A stretch of DNA of 64,000 nt from Holophagae bacterium (GCA_029263455.1 JAJCXM010000021.1:32469-96468); one strand, 5' to 3'; numbered from the stretch's first letter, positions 18,259 to 28,621 are shown. Made by a program: numbers and translations. Notes: a model not told the origin generated them from the letters alone.

Positions 18259-19071
18259 GTGACTAGCAGCAAAATTTCATGTTTGGTTTGGGTGGCAGTC
18301 CTTTCGATATTGTTTATTGCATGGCCAGCCAAATCGGGCGCGTGGGTGCCAGCCAGGCAGGCGCTTTACTTCAAAATAGCCTTCAATGAATTCTCGACAG
18401 ATAATGCCTTTGATGAATTTGGTGATGAGGTGAATGCCAGCAGGTTTGAAGACAGGAACCTTTCTTTGTACGCCGAATATGGATTACCTGCCGGACTTGG
18501 GCTTTTTGCTTCATTGGCGTACAAGGATCTTCGCCAAGATGGAGAAGTGGTGCAGAGTAATCGAGGGTTTTCTGATCTTGAACTAGGCATTCGTCGCGTT
18601 TTATGGAAGCGCAAAAGTGTGCTTTCTATTTCAGGCGCTATGAAACTTCCATATCTATATCAACGACGCGAAGCGATGCCATTGGGAAACGGTCAGGAAG
18701 ACTTCGAGCTTCGCTTGCTATTTGGCCGAGGTATCGGTCAATTTTATTACGGCATCGAATCAGGCTATCGCTGGCGTTTAGAAGAGCCTGCTGATGAATT
18801 CAGGTATTTGTTGGAAGTGGGAGCTTCATTTGATCATGTATATTGGCGTAGCAAAATCGACGGTATTGAAAGTGCAGGAAACGGCCAAACTGACCGAACG
18901 GTAGACAACCCATCACTGCAGAATGATTTTGACCTAGTGAAGTGGGAAACGACGCTTGGTGTCAGTTGGACGCACAAGATGGATTTGGAATTTACTTATA
19001 CAAATAGTATTGACGGTCGTAACGCCTTGGCTGGCGATCAGTTTCAGCTGGGTCTGGTTCTCAAGCGCTGA
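18259..19071 (+). CDS. Outer-membrane beta-barrel protein of unknown role
   Basis: GTG 18259 with GGGAG 6 nt upstream gives a classic signal peptide (TSSKISCLVWVAVLSILFIA ending PAKSGA|W); an ATG at 18187 or earlier would put an odd basic extension in front. The mature 240 residues alternate aromatic and polar strands: NLSLYAEYGLPAGLGLFASL, QFYYGIESGYRWRL, YLLEVGASFDHVYW, KMDLEFTYTNSIDGRN, ending QLGLVLKR, as in small porin-like 8-12 strand barrels. Substrate unknown. It is convergent with the hybrid histidine kinase gene, whose stop is 7 bp away. Confidence 0.68.
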   Translation: MTSSKISCLVWVAVLSILFIAWPAKSGAWVPARQALYFKIAFNEFSTDNAFDEFGDEVNASRFEDRNLSLYAEYGLPAGLGLFASLAYKDLRQDGEVVQSNRGFSDLELGIRRVLWKRKSVLSISGAMKLPYLYQRREAMPLGNGQEDFELRLLFGRGIGQFYYGIESGYRWRLEEPADEFRYLLEVGASFDHVYWRSKIDGIESAGNGQTDRTVDNPSLQNDFDLVKWETTLGVSWTHKMDLEFTYTNSIDGRNALAGDQFQLGLVLKR

Positions 19072-19078
19072 TGGTTCT

Positions 19079-21334
19079 TTAGTTCGTCAAGACGAGACGT
19101 ACCTTTTGCGTCAAGTCAGCCATTCTAAAGGGCTTTTGGATGAATGGGTCTTGTTTTTCGGAATCCTTGTCGATAATGATATTGTCAGCATATCCGGACA
19201 TGAAGAGGACGCGAAGGTCAGGTTGACTTTTTCGTAGCGTATAGAAAAGTTCTTTGCCGTTCATTTCTGGCATATCGACATCGGATAGCAATAAATCGAT
19301 TTCGCTCTGATTGTCTTCAAATATTTTGATCGCCTGCTTGGGTCCGGTTGCTACCAGGATTCGGTAGCCCGATCGTTCGAGAATTTCTTGGGCCATTTCA
19401 CGGACCATTGTATTGTCTTCGACCAATAAAATGGTGCCGCCGCTTTCTTCAAATTTTGAAGTGCTTGACTCCAATTCTAACGAATCGGTATAGGACTCAA
19501 GCCGAGGAAAATAGATAGATATCGATGTGCCCTTTCCGCTTTCAGACAGTACATCAACATGTCCAAAATGTTGTTGTACGATTCCGTAGACAGACGACAA
19601 ACCTAAGCCCGTGCCTTTGCCACTTGGTTTGGTGGTAAAAAAGGGCTCAAACATATTTATTTGGGTCTTTTTATCCATACCGATGCCATGGTCTTGGATA
19701 CTCAGCAAAACGTAAGATCCTGATTCCATAATACTGCTACGATCCTCCATCGAAGGATCGACGTAAATCGTTTGAGTTCTTATTTTGCAGGTACCGCCAG
19801 ATGGCATTGCGTCCTGTGCGTTAAGCACCAAATTCATCAAAATCTGTTCAATTTGGCCGCTGTCACCTCGTATGTAACAGGGTCTCTTGTGCAAAAGGAG
19901 TTTGAGTTGAATATCGTCGCGAAGACTTCCCGCTAATATGTGATTGAACTGCTTGATCGTTGTGTTGAGGTCTATATCTTCAAGCTGTAGTGTTTGTTTG
20001 CTAGAGAAAGCAAGAATTTGTCGGGTCAAGTTCTTGGCGCGTAATGCCGCTTTCTGAATGTCGGTGGCCGCTTTCTTAAGCTTTTGGTTGTTTTGCGACT
20101 CTTGAGAGATGATCTCCGCGTAACCCAATATGGGTGATAACAAGTTATTAAAATCATGGGCAATGCCACCAGCCAAGGTGCCAATGGCCTCCATTTTTTG
20201 TGCATGGATGAGATGTTCTTCAAGATCGCGGCGTTCAGTGACGTCATTCATCAACGCAAGCACATGAATTGTATCCCCTCCTAGAACAGACGTTGTTATC
20301 TCGAGTATTCTTTCTACGCCGTCCTTTCGCGTAATAACCCACTCCTCAGCTACTAGATCATCACCTTCGCGCATACGATCCATCCTGCTGATGGCCTTAT
20401 TTCGAATTTCCTCATCTGGATAAACTAGCTGGTACCATCCACTTAAGTTGACTTCGTCGATGGTATAACCTGAAATCGAAACCATTTGATCGTTCCAGAC
20501 CGTGAATTTGACAAAAGGTGATTGATCAATTTCGTGACATACGCACAGCCCTTCGCCCGCGTATTTGATGACCGTATCTACGAAAGTCTTCTCCCTTTGA
20601 ATGGCTTCTTGCGTCTCCTTACGAATGGTGATGTCTCTGATCACCGCCAAGAAACAAAGCTGGCCCCGCAAATGCATGGTCGTCAGGTGAACTTCGCTCG
20701 CAAATGGAGACCCGTCGTTTCGTACGTCTGTGGTCTCAGTTAAGACCGTTTTTTGCAATCGTAGCCGGCTCATAACGTCGTGAAAATTATGATGACTCTT
20801 GGGATGAATAAAAAGCTTTACGGCACGGCCGATGGCTAGCTCGCGGGAAATACGATAGAGGCGACAGAACGCGGAATTCACGAAAACCAGGTCCTGGGTC
20901 GAGGAATTTACGACAGCCACCGCATCACCCAGTTGTTCCATCGCCTGTTCGAATTGTTCATCGGAATCTGTCGTTTTTTGGCTTGTAGCGGTAGTTAGCG
21001 GCTCACATTTCAAGATTACGTGGTCTAACCTTCCATTATTCGAGAAGAATCCAGTGAAATGCAGCACGGCTGGCGGCAATAGGCTGGCGTCGTTCTTCCA
21101 TTCTAAACAGAGTTCCTGACCGGGTTTGACTTGTAATAAAGTTTGCTTGAATTCAGGCATGACATGGTTGAGATTGACTGCTGGACCGCTTTCATCTGCC
21201 CAACCGGTCCATGCCTTAAATGCTTGGTTGCTGGCCCGAATAGTGCCGCTGACTTCCACGTAAACCGCAGGTATGCCAATTAGTTCGAGCGTCGATTTGG
21301 TCCAATCATGGCCGTCAATTGGGGAGGAGGACAA
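19079..21334 (-). CDS. PAS-containing hybrid sensor histidine kinase
   Basis: Soluble, no membrane segment. Domains in order: PAS-like (1-120), PAS/PAC (about 140-260, [18 protein letters not shown]), PAS/PAC (about 265-380, [18 protein letters not shown]), HisKA with the phospho-accepting His in [13 protein letters not shown], HATPase_c ([28 protein letters not shown]), and a C-terminal receiver (LLVEDNTMV, Asp in [13 protein letters not shown], Lys in FIQKPF). It is the NtrB-like hybrid kinase layout used with cognate phosphotransfer partners, which are not in this window. The start is TTG 21334 with AGGTAAG upstream. Input signal is likely cytoplasmic (redox or ligand). Confidence 0.9.
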   Translation of the reverse strand: MSSSPIDGHDWTKSTLELIGIPAVYVEVSGTIRASNQAFKAWTGWADESGPAVNLNHVMPEFKQTLLQVKPGQELCLEWKNDASLLPPAVLHFTGFFSNNGRLDHVILKCEPLTTATSQKTTDSDEQFEQAMEQLGDAVAVVNSSTQDLVFVNSAFCRLYRISRELAIGRAVKLFIHPKSHHNFHDVMSRLRLQKTVLTETTDVRNDGSPFASEVHLTTMHLRGQLCFLAVIRDITIRKETQEAIQREKTFVDTVIKYAGEGLCVCHEIDQSPFVKFTVWNDQMVSISGYTIDEVNLSGWYQLVYPDEEIRNKAISRMDRMREGDDLVAEEWVITRKDGVERILEITTSVLGGDTIHVLALMNDVTERRDLEEHLIHAQKMEAIGTLAGGIAHDFNNLLSPILGYAEIISQESQNNQKLKKAATDIQKAALRAKNLTRQILAFSSKQTLQLEDIDLNTTIKQFNHILAGSLRDDIQLKLLLHKRPCYIRGDSGQIEQILMNLVLNAQDAMPSGGTCKIRTQTIYVDPSMEDRSSIMESGSYVLLSIQDHGIGMDKKTQINMFEPFFTTKPSGKGTGLGLSSVYGIVQQHFGHVDVLSESGKGTSISIYFPRLESYTDSLELESSTSKFEESGGTILLVEDNTMVREMAQEILERSGYRILVATGPKQAIKIFEDNQSEIDLLLSDVDMPEMNGKELFYTLRKSQPDLRVLFMSGYADNIIIDKDSEKQDPFIQKPFRMADLTQKVRLVLTN

Positions 21335-21396
21335 GTTGTCTTACCTAACGTGGGATTCAGTATCCCTAATAATAGATAATTCTTAGCAGTTTGTCT

Positions 21397-21924
21397 CTAA
21401 ATCCACCAAGCGTTGAGTTGCCAAGTCGCTCGCTCTCGATGCGTTTGCGGCGGCGTGACGTATTTGGTGGTTGGGATCACGATGTCCATTGTACTCAAGT
21501 TCCCATCCAAGTAATGACTTGGCTGTAAGTTCTTTCGTTTGTACACAAAGCTACTAATTTTTTTCGGCAAATAGGGCACGATATTGGTGTGCGTAAGAGG
21601 TTCGTCCTCCTGCGCGAGCTTAGGCGTTTTGAGCAGCCACCAAGGATCGTAGTGCCAAGAGCTTAAAAAGCACTTGCGCTCCAACTGGAATCCACGAAAG
21701 GTCAGTCTCCAACCTAATAGTTTTCGAATAGAGCCTTGGTAAGCATCTGCGCCTAAGAATAGTTTGTCTTCGTTCGTGATCAGCATGTATCCCGTTACAG
21801 TTCCATGGTCGTCGAAGAAGGGGAAAACAACCGTTTTCCCCAAGTCTTCTCCATTCCAGGTTACATGACATCGCTTTAGTTGTTGGGCCGTTATGTTTGA
21901 AAAGAAATGTCGTGTCATTTTCAT
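21397..21924 (-). CDS. Uncharacterised 175-aa protein in slipin operon
   Basis: Not recognised. Basic, aromatic-rich and without signal peptide or membrane helices; the C-terminal half has KKISSFVYKRKNL and ends NAWWI. An internal segment reads VVFPFFDDHGTVTGYMLITN, a beta-hairpin pattern like a small sensor or nudix-like sheet, but no catalytic motif follows. It begins 11 bp after the slipin gene, so it is almost certainly the third gene of the GntR-slipin operon and may work with it at the membrane. Confidence 0.6.
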   Translation of the reverse strand: MKMTRHFFSNITAQQLKRCHVTWNGEDLGKTVVFPFFDDHGTVTGYMLITNEDKLFLGADAYQGSIRKLLGWRLTFRGFQLERKCFLSSWHYDPWWLLKTPKLAQEDEPLTHTNIVPYLPKKISSFVYKRKNLQPSHYLDGNLSTMDIVIPTTKYVTPPQTHRERATWQLNAWWI

Positions 21925-21935
21925 GAAAACCCTCT

Positions 21936-22781
21936 CTAGGCGGGACTAGTAAATGCTGAAGTGGCCAAACCCATGGTGGCTGGCGCTATGGAATGGACCA
22001 TTTCGCTTGGAATCACCATCAATGCGCCTTTTTCTTTCACTGACTCGTACGTCATGTTCATGGCCCTTAACTGCATGGCGCCTGGGCTGCCAGCGTAAAT
22101 CTTACTCGCCAAGTTCATCTGCTCTGCTACCTTGAGCTCTGACTCTGCCAAGATAATGCGCGCTTCTTTCTCGCGATCTGCCTGCGCTTTACGACTCAAG
22201 GCATCTTCTAACTCGCTAGGGACCATGACGTCGCGTATCTCGACAGATTGAACCGTAATTCCCCAGTCACTTGTTTTGGCGTCAATAATCTCCCGTAGCG
22301 TTTTGTCAAGCCGCGCGCGGTCAGAGATCATTTCCACCAATTCGGCGGTGCCAATAACATCTCGAAGTGTGGTTTGAGCGACCCAATTGACGGTGTTCGC
22401 GAAGCCTTCAACTTCAAGGACCGCTTTCTTGGCATCCGTCACAATCCAAAAGAGAACGGCATCCACATTCACAGGCACGGTGTCTTTGGTTAATGTTCGT
22501 TCTGCAGAAAATGTTGATGAGCGTATTCTCATGTCTACATGAGCAATGGTTCGGTCTAATCCGGGGATGAGCCAAGAAATGCCCGGCACAATTTCGCGAT
22601 GGTAACGGCCCAGCCTCAAGACTATGCCACGTTCCCATTCTTGTACGAGCCTTGGTGAGGCCGCCACTATACTGCCGATTAAGAGTAATGACAGGGCGAC
22701 GGCTGGCATGTCCGCCAGAATGACCGTCGCGGTTGCAATGAGTGAAGTTGCTAAGAAAATAATGACTGTGATGATGTTCAT
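21936..22781 (-). CDS. Slipin/stomatin-like SPFH-domain membrane protein
   Basis: Two N-terminal hydrophobic stretches (ITVIIFLATSLIATATVIL, AVALSLLLIGSIVAA) form a hairpin anchor. They are followed by RLVQEWERGIVLRLGRYHRE, GISWLIPGLDRT, VPVNVDAVLFWIV and the TVNWVAQTTLRDVIGTAEL / REIIDAKTSDWGITVQSVEIRD (split here) motifs of the bacterial slipin SPFH domain, then a coiled-coil ALSRKAQADREKEARI and a C-terminal tail. Slipins assemble in membrane microdomains and scaffold proteases or other proteins. The start overlaps the GntR stop (ATGA), so it is translationally coupled to its probable regulator. Confidence 0.9.
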   Translation of the reverse strand: MNIITVIIFLATSLIATATVILADMPAVALSLLLIGSIVAASPRLVQEWERGIVLRLGRYHREIVPGISWLIPGLDRTIAHVDMRIRSSTFSAERTLTKDTVPVNVDAVLFWIVTDAKKAVLEVEGFANTVNWVAQTTLRDVIGTAELVEMISDRARLDKTLREIIDAKTSDWGITVQSVEIRDVMVPSELEDALSRKAQADREKEARIILAESELKVAEQMNLASKIYAGSPGAMQLRAMNMTYESVKEKGALMVIPSEMVHSIAPATMGLATSAFTSPA

Positions 22782-23161
22782 TTATCCTCCTTCCAGGATT
22801 GTTGAATGAGTTGTTGAAGCTCCACCGACCCAAGCCCACTCTCTTTTGCTAAGCCAACTAACTCTTGAGCGAGCGTTCGTATCGATGTGAATTTTTGGTC
22901 ACTGACTGATTGGTCGGGACAGGTGTGCGAAATGAAACTGCCGATTCCGCGTCTGAGTTCAAGGATGCCGGCACCTTGAAGGTCTCGATAGACCCGGGCG
23001 ACGGTATTAGCATTGATTCGTAACTGTACAGCCAGCTCACGAACCGTTGGCATCGCATCTCCTGGCTTTAGGGATCCGTTATGGATGAGTAACCTTATTT
23101 GCTCTTCAATTTGAAGGTAAATAGGGATGCGATTCGCTTTATTGAGTTCAACTTTGATCAT
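22778..23161 (-). CDS. GntR-family (YtrA-type) transcriptional regulator
   Basis: 127 aa starting MIKVELNKANRIPIYLQIEE. The winged helix RELAVQLRINANTVARVYRD is the GntR HTH signature. The short C-terminal part has no effector domain, which marks the YtrA subfamily. ATG 23161 has GGGAG 8 nt upstream; an earlier ATG at 23182 adds seven residues. YtrA-type regulators repress their own operons, often envelope or transporter genes, and are coupled to them as here with the slipin. A palindrome overlaps its promoter. Confidence 0.85.
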   Translation of the reverse strand: MIKVELNKANRIPIYLQIEEQIRLLIHNGSLKPGDAMPTVRELAVQLRINANTVARVYRDLQGAGILELRRGIGSFISHTCPDQSVSDQKFTSIRTLAQELVGLAKESGLGSVELQQLIQQSWKEDK

Positions 23162-23192
23162 GCATGCCACTCCCATGTGCAAGAGTGACCTA

Positions 23193-23222
23193 ATGATACA
23201 TTGTACTAGTTAACTATGTCAA
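23193..23222 (-). promoter_or_regulatory. Sigma-70 promoter with overlapping palindrome for the GntR operon
   Basis: On the minus strand TTGACA (23222-23217), 18 nt, TATCAT (23198-23193) is a near-consensus -35/-10 pair. In the spacer is TAGTTAACTA (23207-23216), a perfect 10-bp palindrome, well placed for GntR autorepression. Transcription would start close to 23186, with the leader into ATG 23161. Confidence 0.7.
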
Positions 23223-23260
23223 TGTGTTTTTGACCGTTGGGGTTGATCAATATGCCTCAG

Positions 23261-25612
23261 TTAATGGGTTAACGGCTGGAAGTAGATCTCTAAAATACTC
23301 GGGTTGGATGCCATTGATCTAACTGTTTCTTGGTCGTGTGGCACCCTGTAGGTGCTACATTTTTCGTTCAAATAGGGGCGCATGTAGGCGGGAAATGTAA
23401 GTTTCTCTACCGCGTTAATATGCGCTTGCAATTGATTTCCGGAGCCTACAAGAGCGAGTACATCCAATATGAAGAGCTGTGCAAAATAATAGGGAAGTGC
23501 AGGTTTTTCAGGGATTTGGTCGAGACATGTACGCGATTCGCCAAGTCGGTTCTGATCAAGGAACATCTTGCCCTTTAGCAGGAGCACATATGAATAGGTC
23601 AATGAGTCGCCAGTTGTTGCCACCAAGGCATCCATTTTTTCGAAACGGTCTATTGCCTGCTCATATTGTTTGAATTCGAGATCCAACAGCGTCAGAAACA
23701 AGAGGCAGTCCAAGGTACCTGTGGCCGCTTCTTGTTGGTTGAACAAATGCAAGCAAGACTGCATGCGATCGGCGACCCCCATGAGACAGTCGTCTTGCGG
23801 CTGAGGGAAACAGCGTGCCAATGAAACAAAATTCTGGAAGAATTGGATCTTGGCCAGGGTTGATGTTGCACCCATGGACTGTGCTATTGATTCAGCCTCT
23901 GAGAGCAGCTGTTGGGCACTATTTAGCTGGCCGTTGTTAGACTCTAGATATCCTAGTGAGGCCAACGCCAGAGCTAAATCGGGCTTATGGTCTAGCTCCC
24001 TAAGAATGGTGATCGCTTGCGTAAGGTAAGCTCTTCTATCGTTTAACCCAGGTGCGTCATTGGAACCAAGTACAAGTAATGTTCGAGCTAGCTTGGCTCG
24101 TAAACCCATTGCTTGATAGTAGTCAGCCGATTGCTGTAAATCCGCGAAACATTCAATATTATTGCGTTGACTCAGTTGAGGATTACCTAGGAAGAACAAG
24201 GTGTCAGCTTGGTGCTCGAGGGTACTAGCAGGGATCGCCATCGCTTCAGCTTCATCAAGTACTCTGGCCAAATCTTTGAGCTTTCCCTGTCGCAACAAAA
24301 TGTTGGCCTGTTGCATGAGTGCTGAATGCTTTAGGACATCGGATTGAAAATCGCTAACACGTTGCCATTGGCTGTTTAGAATTGAACTGGCACGTTTAGT
24401 TTCTCCTTTGCGTGCCAATACATCCGCCATCAAACCCTCGATGAATACAGTCACGGCGAGGTTGGATGATGGACGATCAAATATTTGATGATAAATCTGT
24501 TCAACTTGATCCCAATCGCCCGCTTGAAAATAGGCGTTAGCGAGTTGAGCGCGGGCCCAACGAAAATTAGGGTCACGAACTAAGGCGGCTTCCAAGTAAG
24601 GCCGTGCGAGCGCGGCACCTTGCGTGTCAAAAGCGGCCATTGCTTTGGCGTAATCGGCATTGGCCTCGTCATTGCCCGAAAGGGCGGGTTTCGCGTTTTT
24701 GGATTCTGTCGCGCCAAGTTGTAGCGCCAGTCGTTCCACAATTAGTGGTATACAGGCCGTTAGCTGGTCGGTTACAAATCGGCCTCGAATCTCGGAATCA
24801 TTCATTCTGTAGAGTGTGTAGTTGAATTCGTAATGCTGCTCTTGTTTTTCGACGTAGGCTGTAATCAATAAGTCAGTTTTGTGGTTGGCCAAGAAAGATT
24901 GCACTGACTCCGGTTCCCAACCGTCGGCCATTTCACCGGCAATGGCCGAGTAGAAGTCCTCGCGTGTGAACGTACTGAGAAAAGGCAGATTTTGACACTC
25001 ACGAGTCAACATGTCACTCAATCCAAGCTCCAACCATTGGAGATCAGGATTATTCGTTCGATTTTCAAAAGGCAGGATCGCTAAGCGTTTAAGTGCCACC
25101 GACGCTTCATTTGTTGACGGCTTTTGAACGACACGATCCATGAAGAAATAGGCAATCACCAAGGCTAGAATGCCGAACAACCACTTGCTTGAGCGAGGCC
25201 TATTCTCTGCGTCAATGCGCTTGCTTTCAATCGCAGGGTTGCTTTGCGGCTCATGACGGGTCGTTTGCTGCAACCATTGGTAGCCGACACCCGAATGGGT
25301 CCGGATATAGACGGGTTCCTGGGCATCGTCATCCAATATTTTGCGCAGTTCTTTCACACCTTGGGTTAAGGCATTCTCCGTGACGTGCGTATCGGGCCAG
25401 ACAGCGGCAATTAGGTTAGATTTCTCCAAAACTTGGTGATCGCTCTTTAGTAGCTCCAATAATAAGCGCGCCGACGTGGACCGCATTTTGACTGGTTGGC
25501 TTTGGCGCAACAGTTGACATGTTTGAGATTTGAATTCCCATTCGTCAAACAAATACGACGCGCGACCATTTTTTTCAGATTCGTTTTGTCGGTTATTTTT
25601 CATCGTTTTCAT
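23261..25612 (-). CDS. CadC-like winged-helix transmembrane regulator with TPR tail
   Basis: Residues about 20-115 form an OmpR/PhoB-type DNA-binding domain (KSNLIAAVWPDTHVTENALT; HSGVGYQWL end wing). A membrane segment (WLFGILALVIAYFFMDRV, about 143-160) follows, then a RLAILPFENRTNNPDL beta-alpha domain resembling the TolB-like domain of adenylate-cyclase regulators, then TPR-like repeats to the end. This is the ToxR/CadC plan: DNA-binding in the cytoplasm, sensor domains outside. Next to a SnoaL-like gene with divergent promoters at 25613-25768, which it may control. The target is unknown. Confidence 0.85.
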   Translation of the reverse strand: MKTMKNNRQNESEKNGRASYLFDEWEFKSQTCQLLRQSQPVKMRSTSARLLLELLKSDHQVLEKSNLIAAVWPDTHVTENALTQGVKELRKILDDDAQEPVYIRTHSGVGYQWLQQTTRHEPQSNPAIESKRIDAENRPRSSKWLFGILALVIAYFFMDRVVQKPSTNEASVALKRLAILPFENRTNNPDLQWLELGLSDMLTRECQNLPFLSTFTREDFYSAIAGEMADGWEPESVQSFLANHKTDLLITAYVEKQEQHYEFNYTLYRMNDSEIRGRFVTDQLTACIPLIVERLALQLGATESKNAKPALSGNDEANADYAKAMAAFDTQGAALARPYLEAALVRDPNFRWARAQLANAYFQAGDWDQVEQIYHQIFDRPSSNLAVTVFIEGLMADVLARKGETKRASSILNSQWQRVSDFQSDVLKHSALMQQANILLRQGKLKDLARVLDEAEAMAIPASTLEHQADTLFFLGNPQLSQRNNIECFADLQQSADYYQAMGLRAKLARTLLVLGSNDAPGLNDRRAYLTQAITILRELDHKPDLALALASLGYLESNNGQLNSAQQLLSEAESIAQSMGATSTLAKIQFFQNFVSLARCFPQPQDDCLMGVADRMQSCLHLFNQQEAATGTLDCLLFLTLLDLEFKQYEQAIDRFEKMDALVATTGDSLTYSYVLLLKGKMFLDQNRLGESRTCLDQIPEKPALPYYFAQLFILDVLALVGSGNQLQAHINAVEKLTFPAYMRPYLNEKCSTYRVPHDQETVRSMASNPSILEIYFQPLTH

Positions 25613-25768
25613 ATTACAAATCCGTGAACCAATGTGGCATTAAATCTCGTGGCGTACGGAGTTTCATATTTGTTCATGTTTTGTCACAACCTGTCAGCGG
25701 CAGATCCTTCTATAGCAACGTACTCAGCAATGATACCTAGGTTTCAAATTAGTCTTTAGGAGATTCCC

Positions 25769-26290
25769 ATGAAAATACTAACCGTAGGCTTTATTGCCAT
25801 GGTGACTGCGTTATCTTACTCACAGTCGAATTATCAAGTTGCAGATTTAGAATCCATCGCCACTAGTTACATTAAGGCCTATGAAATGCTCGACTCACAA
25901 AAGTTGGCTGCGTTTTATAGCGACGAATCCGAATTCAATGACCACACCTATCAATCAATCTTAAGAGTGATTCAAGGAGACAAATATACTGCCAGCAAAC
26001 CGATTGTAGGCAGGCAAGCTATTACCAAAATGATCGATGGGGTTGCGGCCACGATGAAAGACCTGAAATTTGAGGTCGTAAAAAAGATATTTACCGGCGA
26101 GCACGCTCTGTTTGTGATGAGAGCTAGTGCCACAGCCATACAAGGTGACGGTAAGCCTGATTTGAAGGGTGAGGTTTCCATGGTGACCGTGGTTCAGGTT
26201 CGGGATGGCAAAGTGATTAGTCACCTTGATTATGTCGACTACGCAGACTATTTCCGACAACGAGACGCCCAGTTAGCTGAAACGAACTAA
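25769..26290 (+). CDS. Exported SnoaL/NTF2-like protein
   Basis: Signal peptide ILTVGFIAMVTALSYSQ, with AGGAG 8 nt before ATG 25769. The mature part (about 150 aa) has the SnoaL/DUF4440 cone-shaped fold: ESIATSYIKAYEMLDSQKLA, FYSDESEFNDHTY, VGRQAITKMIDGVAATM, MVTVVQVRDGKVISHLDYVD. Members bind small polar or polycyclic ligands or act as isomerases. No catalytic residue can be assigned. Divergent from the CadC-like regulator. Confidence 0.8.
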   Translation: MKILTVGFIAMVTALSYSQSNYQVADLESIATSYIKAYEMLDSQKLAAFYSDESEFNDHTYQSILRVIQGDKYTASKPIVGRQAITKMIDGVAATMKDLKFEVVKKIFTGEHALFVMRASATAIQGDGKPDLKGEVSMVTVVQVRDGKVISHLDYVDYADYFRQRDAQLAETN

Positions 26291-26301
26291 GGCGTATGCG
26301 G

Positions 26302-26327
26302 GAGGCCAGATAGTTCTGGCCTCTCTA
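26302..26327 (+). terminator. Candidate terminator after the SnoaL-like gene
   Basis: A 9-bp perfect stem GAGGCCAGA / TCTGGCCTC with a 4-nt loop, 12 bp after the stop. It is followed by a weak TCT run; it could also serve the convergent gene at 26411. Confidence 0.65.
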
Positions 26328-26410
26328 AGCACATCTTCTGCACTAAGATGACGATTGCTAACTCATGGCCAAAACCCAAATCCCGGTCAAGGGTTTCCTG
26401 CCATGCGGAA

Positions 26411-28522
26411 TTAGCTCTTGGTCGCAGTTTGAGCATCGGCAAGGCCGACCTCAACACGAACGCCACTTAAGACGGCATTACCGCTGACGCGATCCCAATC
26501 GTTGCTGTGTGTGATGTCGTTTATGCTAGCGCTGTGCGGGAATGGGCTGGCGGTGTGTGCGTGCGCTCGACCGCTGAAGCCATATGGCAAGCAAACAACG
26601 CGATGTGTCATCCCTGAGTCCAATTCGGCGACGACATCTATCTGAGCGACATCCGATTTGACGGTTACCAAGTCGCCGTCGCTTACACCTAAAGACTCTG
26701 CGTCCTTTGGCGAAATCAGCAAGGTCATTCTTGATTTACCACGATTTAAGTGTGGAATGTGTCGAAGCCACGAGTTGTTGTTAAGGAGATGCCTGCGGCC
26801 AATGAGGCGAAACTCCTCGGTCTGTTTGCCAACATCTTTTACCCGATTCAAGTCTTCTACAAATCGTTTGGGTGCCAATTGAATTTGCTCTTGCCTTAAG
26901 CCTTTTGGTAGCTGCGCTGCCATGGCACCAAGATCAATGCCATGGGGGTTTTGCAACAGCTGCTTTAGACTTACTCCGCTCTGACCCTTTTTTAAGGCAA
27001 AGGCAAGTATTCGACGTGCGCCCATCCGTTTTTGTAGGTGAAATTTGAATTTCTGACCGAATGACAACTTCTTGTGTCGCGCTAATCTGCATGTCAGCTC
27101 GGCGAATATCTCTCCATCATCCATAGCTCCTACTGGTCGTGGCATGGTGGCTTGGCTAAATTTGGATGTATTGCGAATGGCGAATTGGTGGAATATGAGA
27201 TCGTAATGATCGCGCTCCAAGGGCGAAACCGGCGGTAGGATGATGTGCGCATGTCGATTGGTCTCATTTAGGTAAAAATCAATCGCGACCATGAATTCAA
27301 GACCTTGAATGGCGCGCTCTAGCCTTTGCCCATTTGGTGTGGTCACGGCTGGGTTGCCGGCGGCCAAAACTAGCCCCTTTATCTGTCCGTCCCCGGCCGT
27401 TTCGATTTCCTCGGTTAAAGCGATTACCGGTAATTCGCCCGCAAATTCGGGCAACGAGCGCACACGACTCTTCCAACGCCCATGGTGACCGGGCGACAGA
27501 AAATCCAGCACATTGACGGCTGGCGACGGGAACATGAGTCCGCCAGGCGTGTCTAACTTATTGGTAATGATATTGACACACTGGATGAGCCACTGAGTGG
27601 TGGCTCCAAATCGCTGGGTAGAAACACCGATTCTGCCGTACCAACAGGCTTTTTCAGCTTTAGCAAACGTTTGCGCGAGACACTCAATTTCGTCTTGTGG
27701 GATGGAGGTTAAACGGCTGACATCCTTTACATCAATCGATTGCACAAAAGACTTCAATTCGTCTAAGCCCGTGCTGAACTCAGTCCAAGGCCCGGGTTGA
27801 TGCCAGCCATTTTCAAGAATAAGCCTCAGGACCGCGGCCATTAGATAGACGTCTGTTCCCGGTCGGATGGAAAGGTAGGTTGTGGCCAAATCTGCAGTTT
27901 CAGTCTTGCGTGGGTCGATGACAATGACTTCACCGCCACGTTTCATGATGGCCTTGAGCCTACGACTGACGCCGGGTGCGGTCATCAAGCTGCCATTGGA
28001 AGCGACCGGATTTGCGCCCATGATGACAAATAGATCGGTACGGTCGATATCTGGTATCGGTACCATGAATTGGTGTCCATACATTTCGTGCGCTACTTGC
28101 TGGTGTGGCCATTGATCGACAGAAGAGGCCGAATAGCGGTTGGGCGTGCGTAGCAGTTTCGAAAAATTCGGCAAATAGAGCATGGATCCCAAATTGTGCA
28201 CGTTAGGGTTGCCTGCATAAATGGCCATCGCCTGATTTCCGTACTTGGCCTGCAGGTCAGCTATCTTCTTGGCGGTGGTTTCTAAAGCTTCATGCCAGTC
28301 GGTCTCCACAAACTTTCCGTTCCGTTTGATGAGTGGCTTCCTTATACGATTCCCATCTTCGTGAATATTTTTTAGAGCCAATGCTTTAGGACATATGTGA
28401 CCGCGGCTAAAGGGATCCTCTTCATCACCTCTAATCTTCATGATACGGCCATTTTCAACCTCAATGGCTAGTCCACACATGGCTTCACATAATGTACATG
28501 TTCGATAAGTGGTCACAGGCAC
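26411..28522 (-). CDS. Molybdopterin-dependent oxidoreductase, formate dehydrogenase/DMSOR family
   Basis: N-terminal [4Fe-4S] ligands CTLCEAMCG with a distant CPKALAL (Cys8, Cys11, Cys15 and the CPK cysteine near residue 44). Molybdopterin-binding segments follow: FVIMGANPVASNGS, EVIVIDPRKTETADLA, YGRIGVSTQRFGATTQW, GLVLAAGNPAVTTPNG, and the C-terminal cap WLRHIPHLNRGKSRMTLLI and VTVKSDVAQIDVVAEL. No Cys or Sec occurs at the usual ligand position (SSVDQWPHQQ), so the Mo ligand, if any, is Ser or another residue. No Tat signal, so cytoplasmic. No partner redox subunits are adjacent. Substrate unknown. Confidence 0.88.
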   Translation of the reverse strand: MPVTTYRTCTLCEAMCGLAIEVENGRIMKIRGDEEDPFSRGHICPKALALKNIHEDGNRIRKPLIKRNGKFVETDWHEALETTAKKIADLQAKYGNQAMAIYAGNPNVHNLGSMLYLPNFSKLLRTPNRYSASSVDQWPHQQVAHEMYGHQFMVPIPDIDRTDLFVIMGANPVASNGSLMTAPGVSRRLKAIMKRGGEVIVIDPRKTETADLATTYLSIRPGTDVYLMAAVLRLILENGWHQPGPWTEFSTGLDELKSFVQSIDVKDVSRLTSIPQDEIECLAQTFAKAEKACWYGRIGVSTQRFGATTQWLIQCVNIITNKLDTPGGLMFPSPAVNVLDFLSPGHHGRWKSRVRSLPEFAGELPVIALTEEIETAGDGQIKGLVLAAGNPAVTTPNGQRLERAIQGLEFMVAIDFYLNETNRHAHIILPPVSPLERDHYDLIFHQFAIRNTSKFSQATMPRPVGAMDDGEIFAELTCRLARHKKLSFGQKFKFHLQKRMGARRILAFALKKGQSGVSLKQLLQNPHGIDLGAMAAQLPKGLRQEQIQLAPKRFVEDLNRVKDVGKQTEEFRLIGRRHLLNNNSWLRHIPHLNRGKSRMTLLISPKDAESLGVSDGDLVTVKSDVAQIDVVAELDSGMTHRVVCLPYGFSGRAHAHTASPFPHSASINDITHSNDWDRVSGNAVLSGVRVEVGLADAQTATKS

Positions 28523-28621
28523 CTTCTTCTCTTGAATAGATAACCAGCATACAGGAAAAATGTGTAACGGAAGTTTATGTGCAACGCCCTTTGATATTAG
28601 AAAATCAAAAAGGAGATGATT

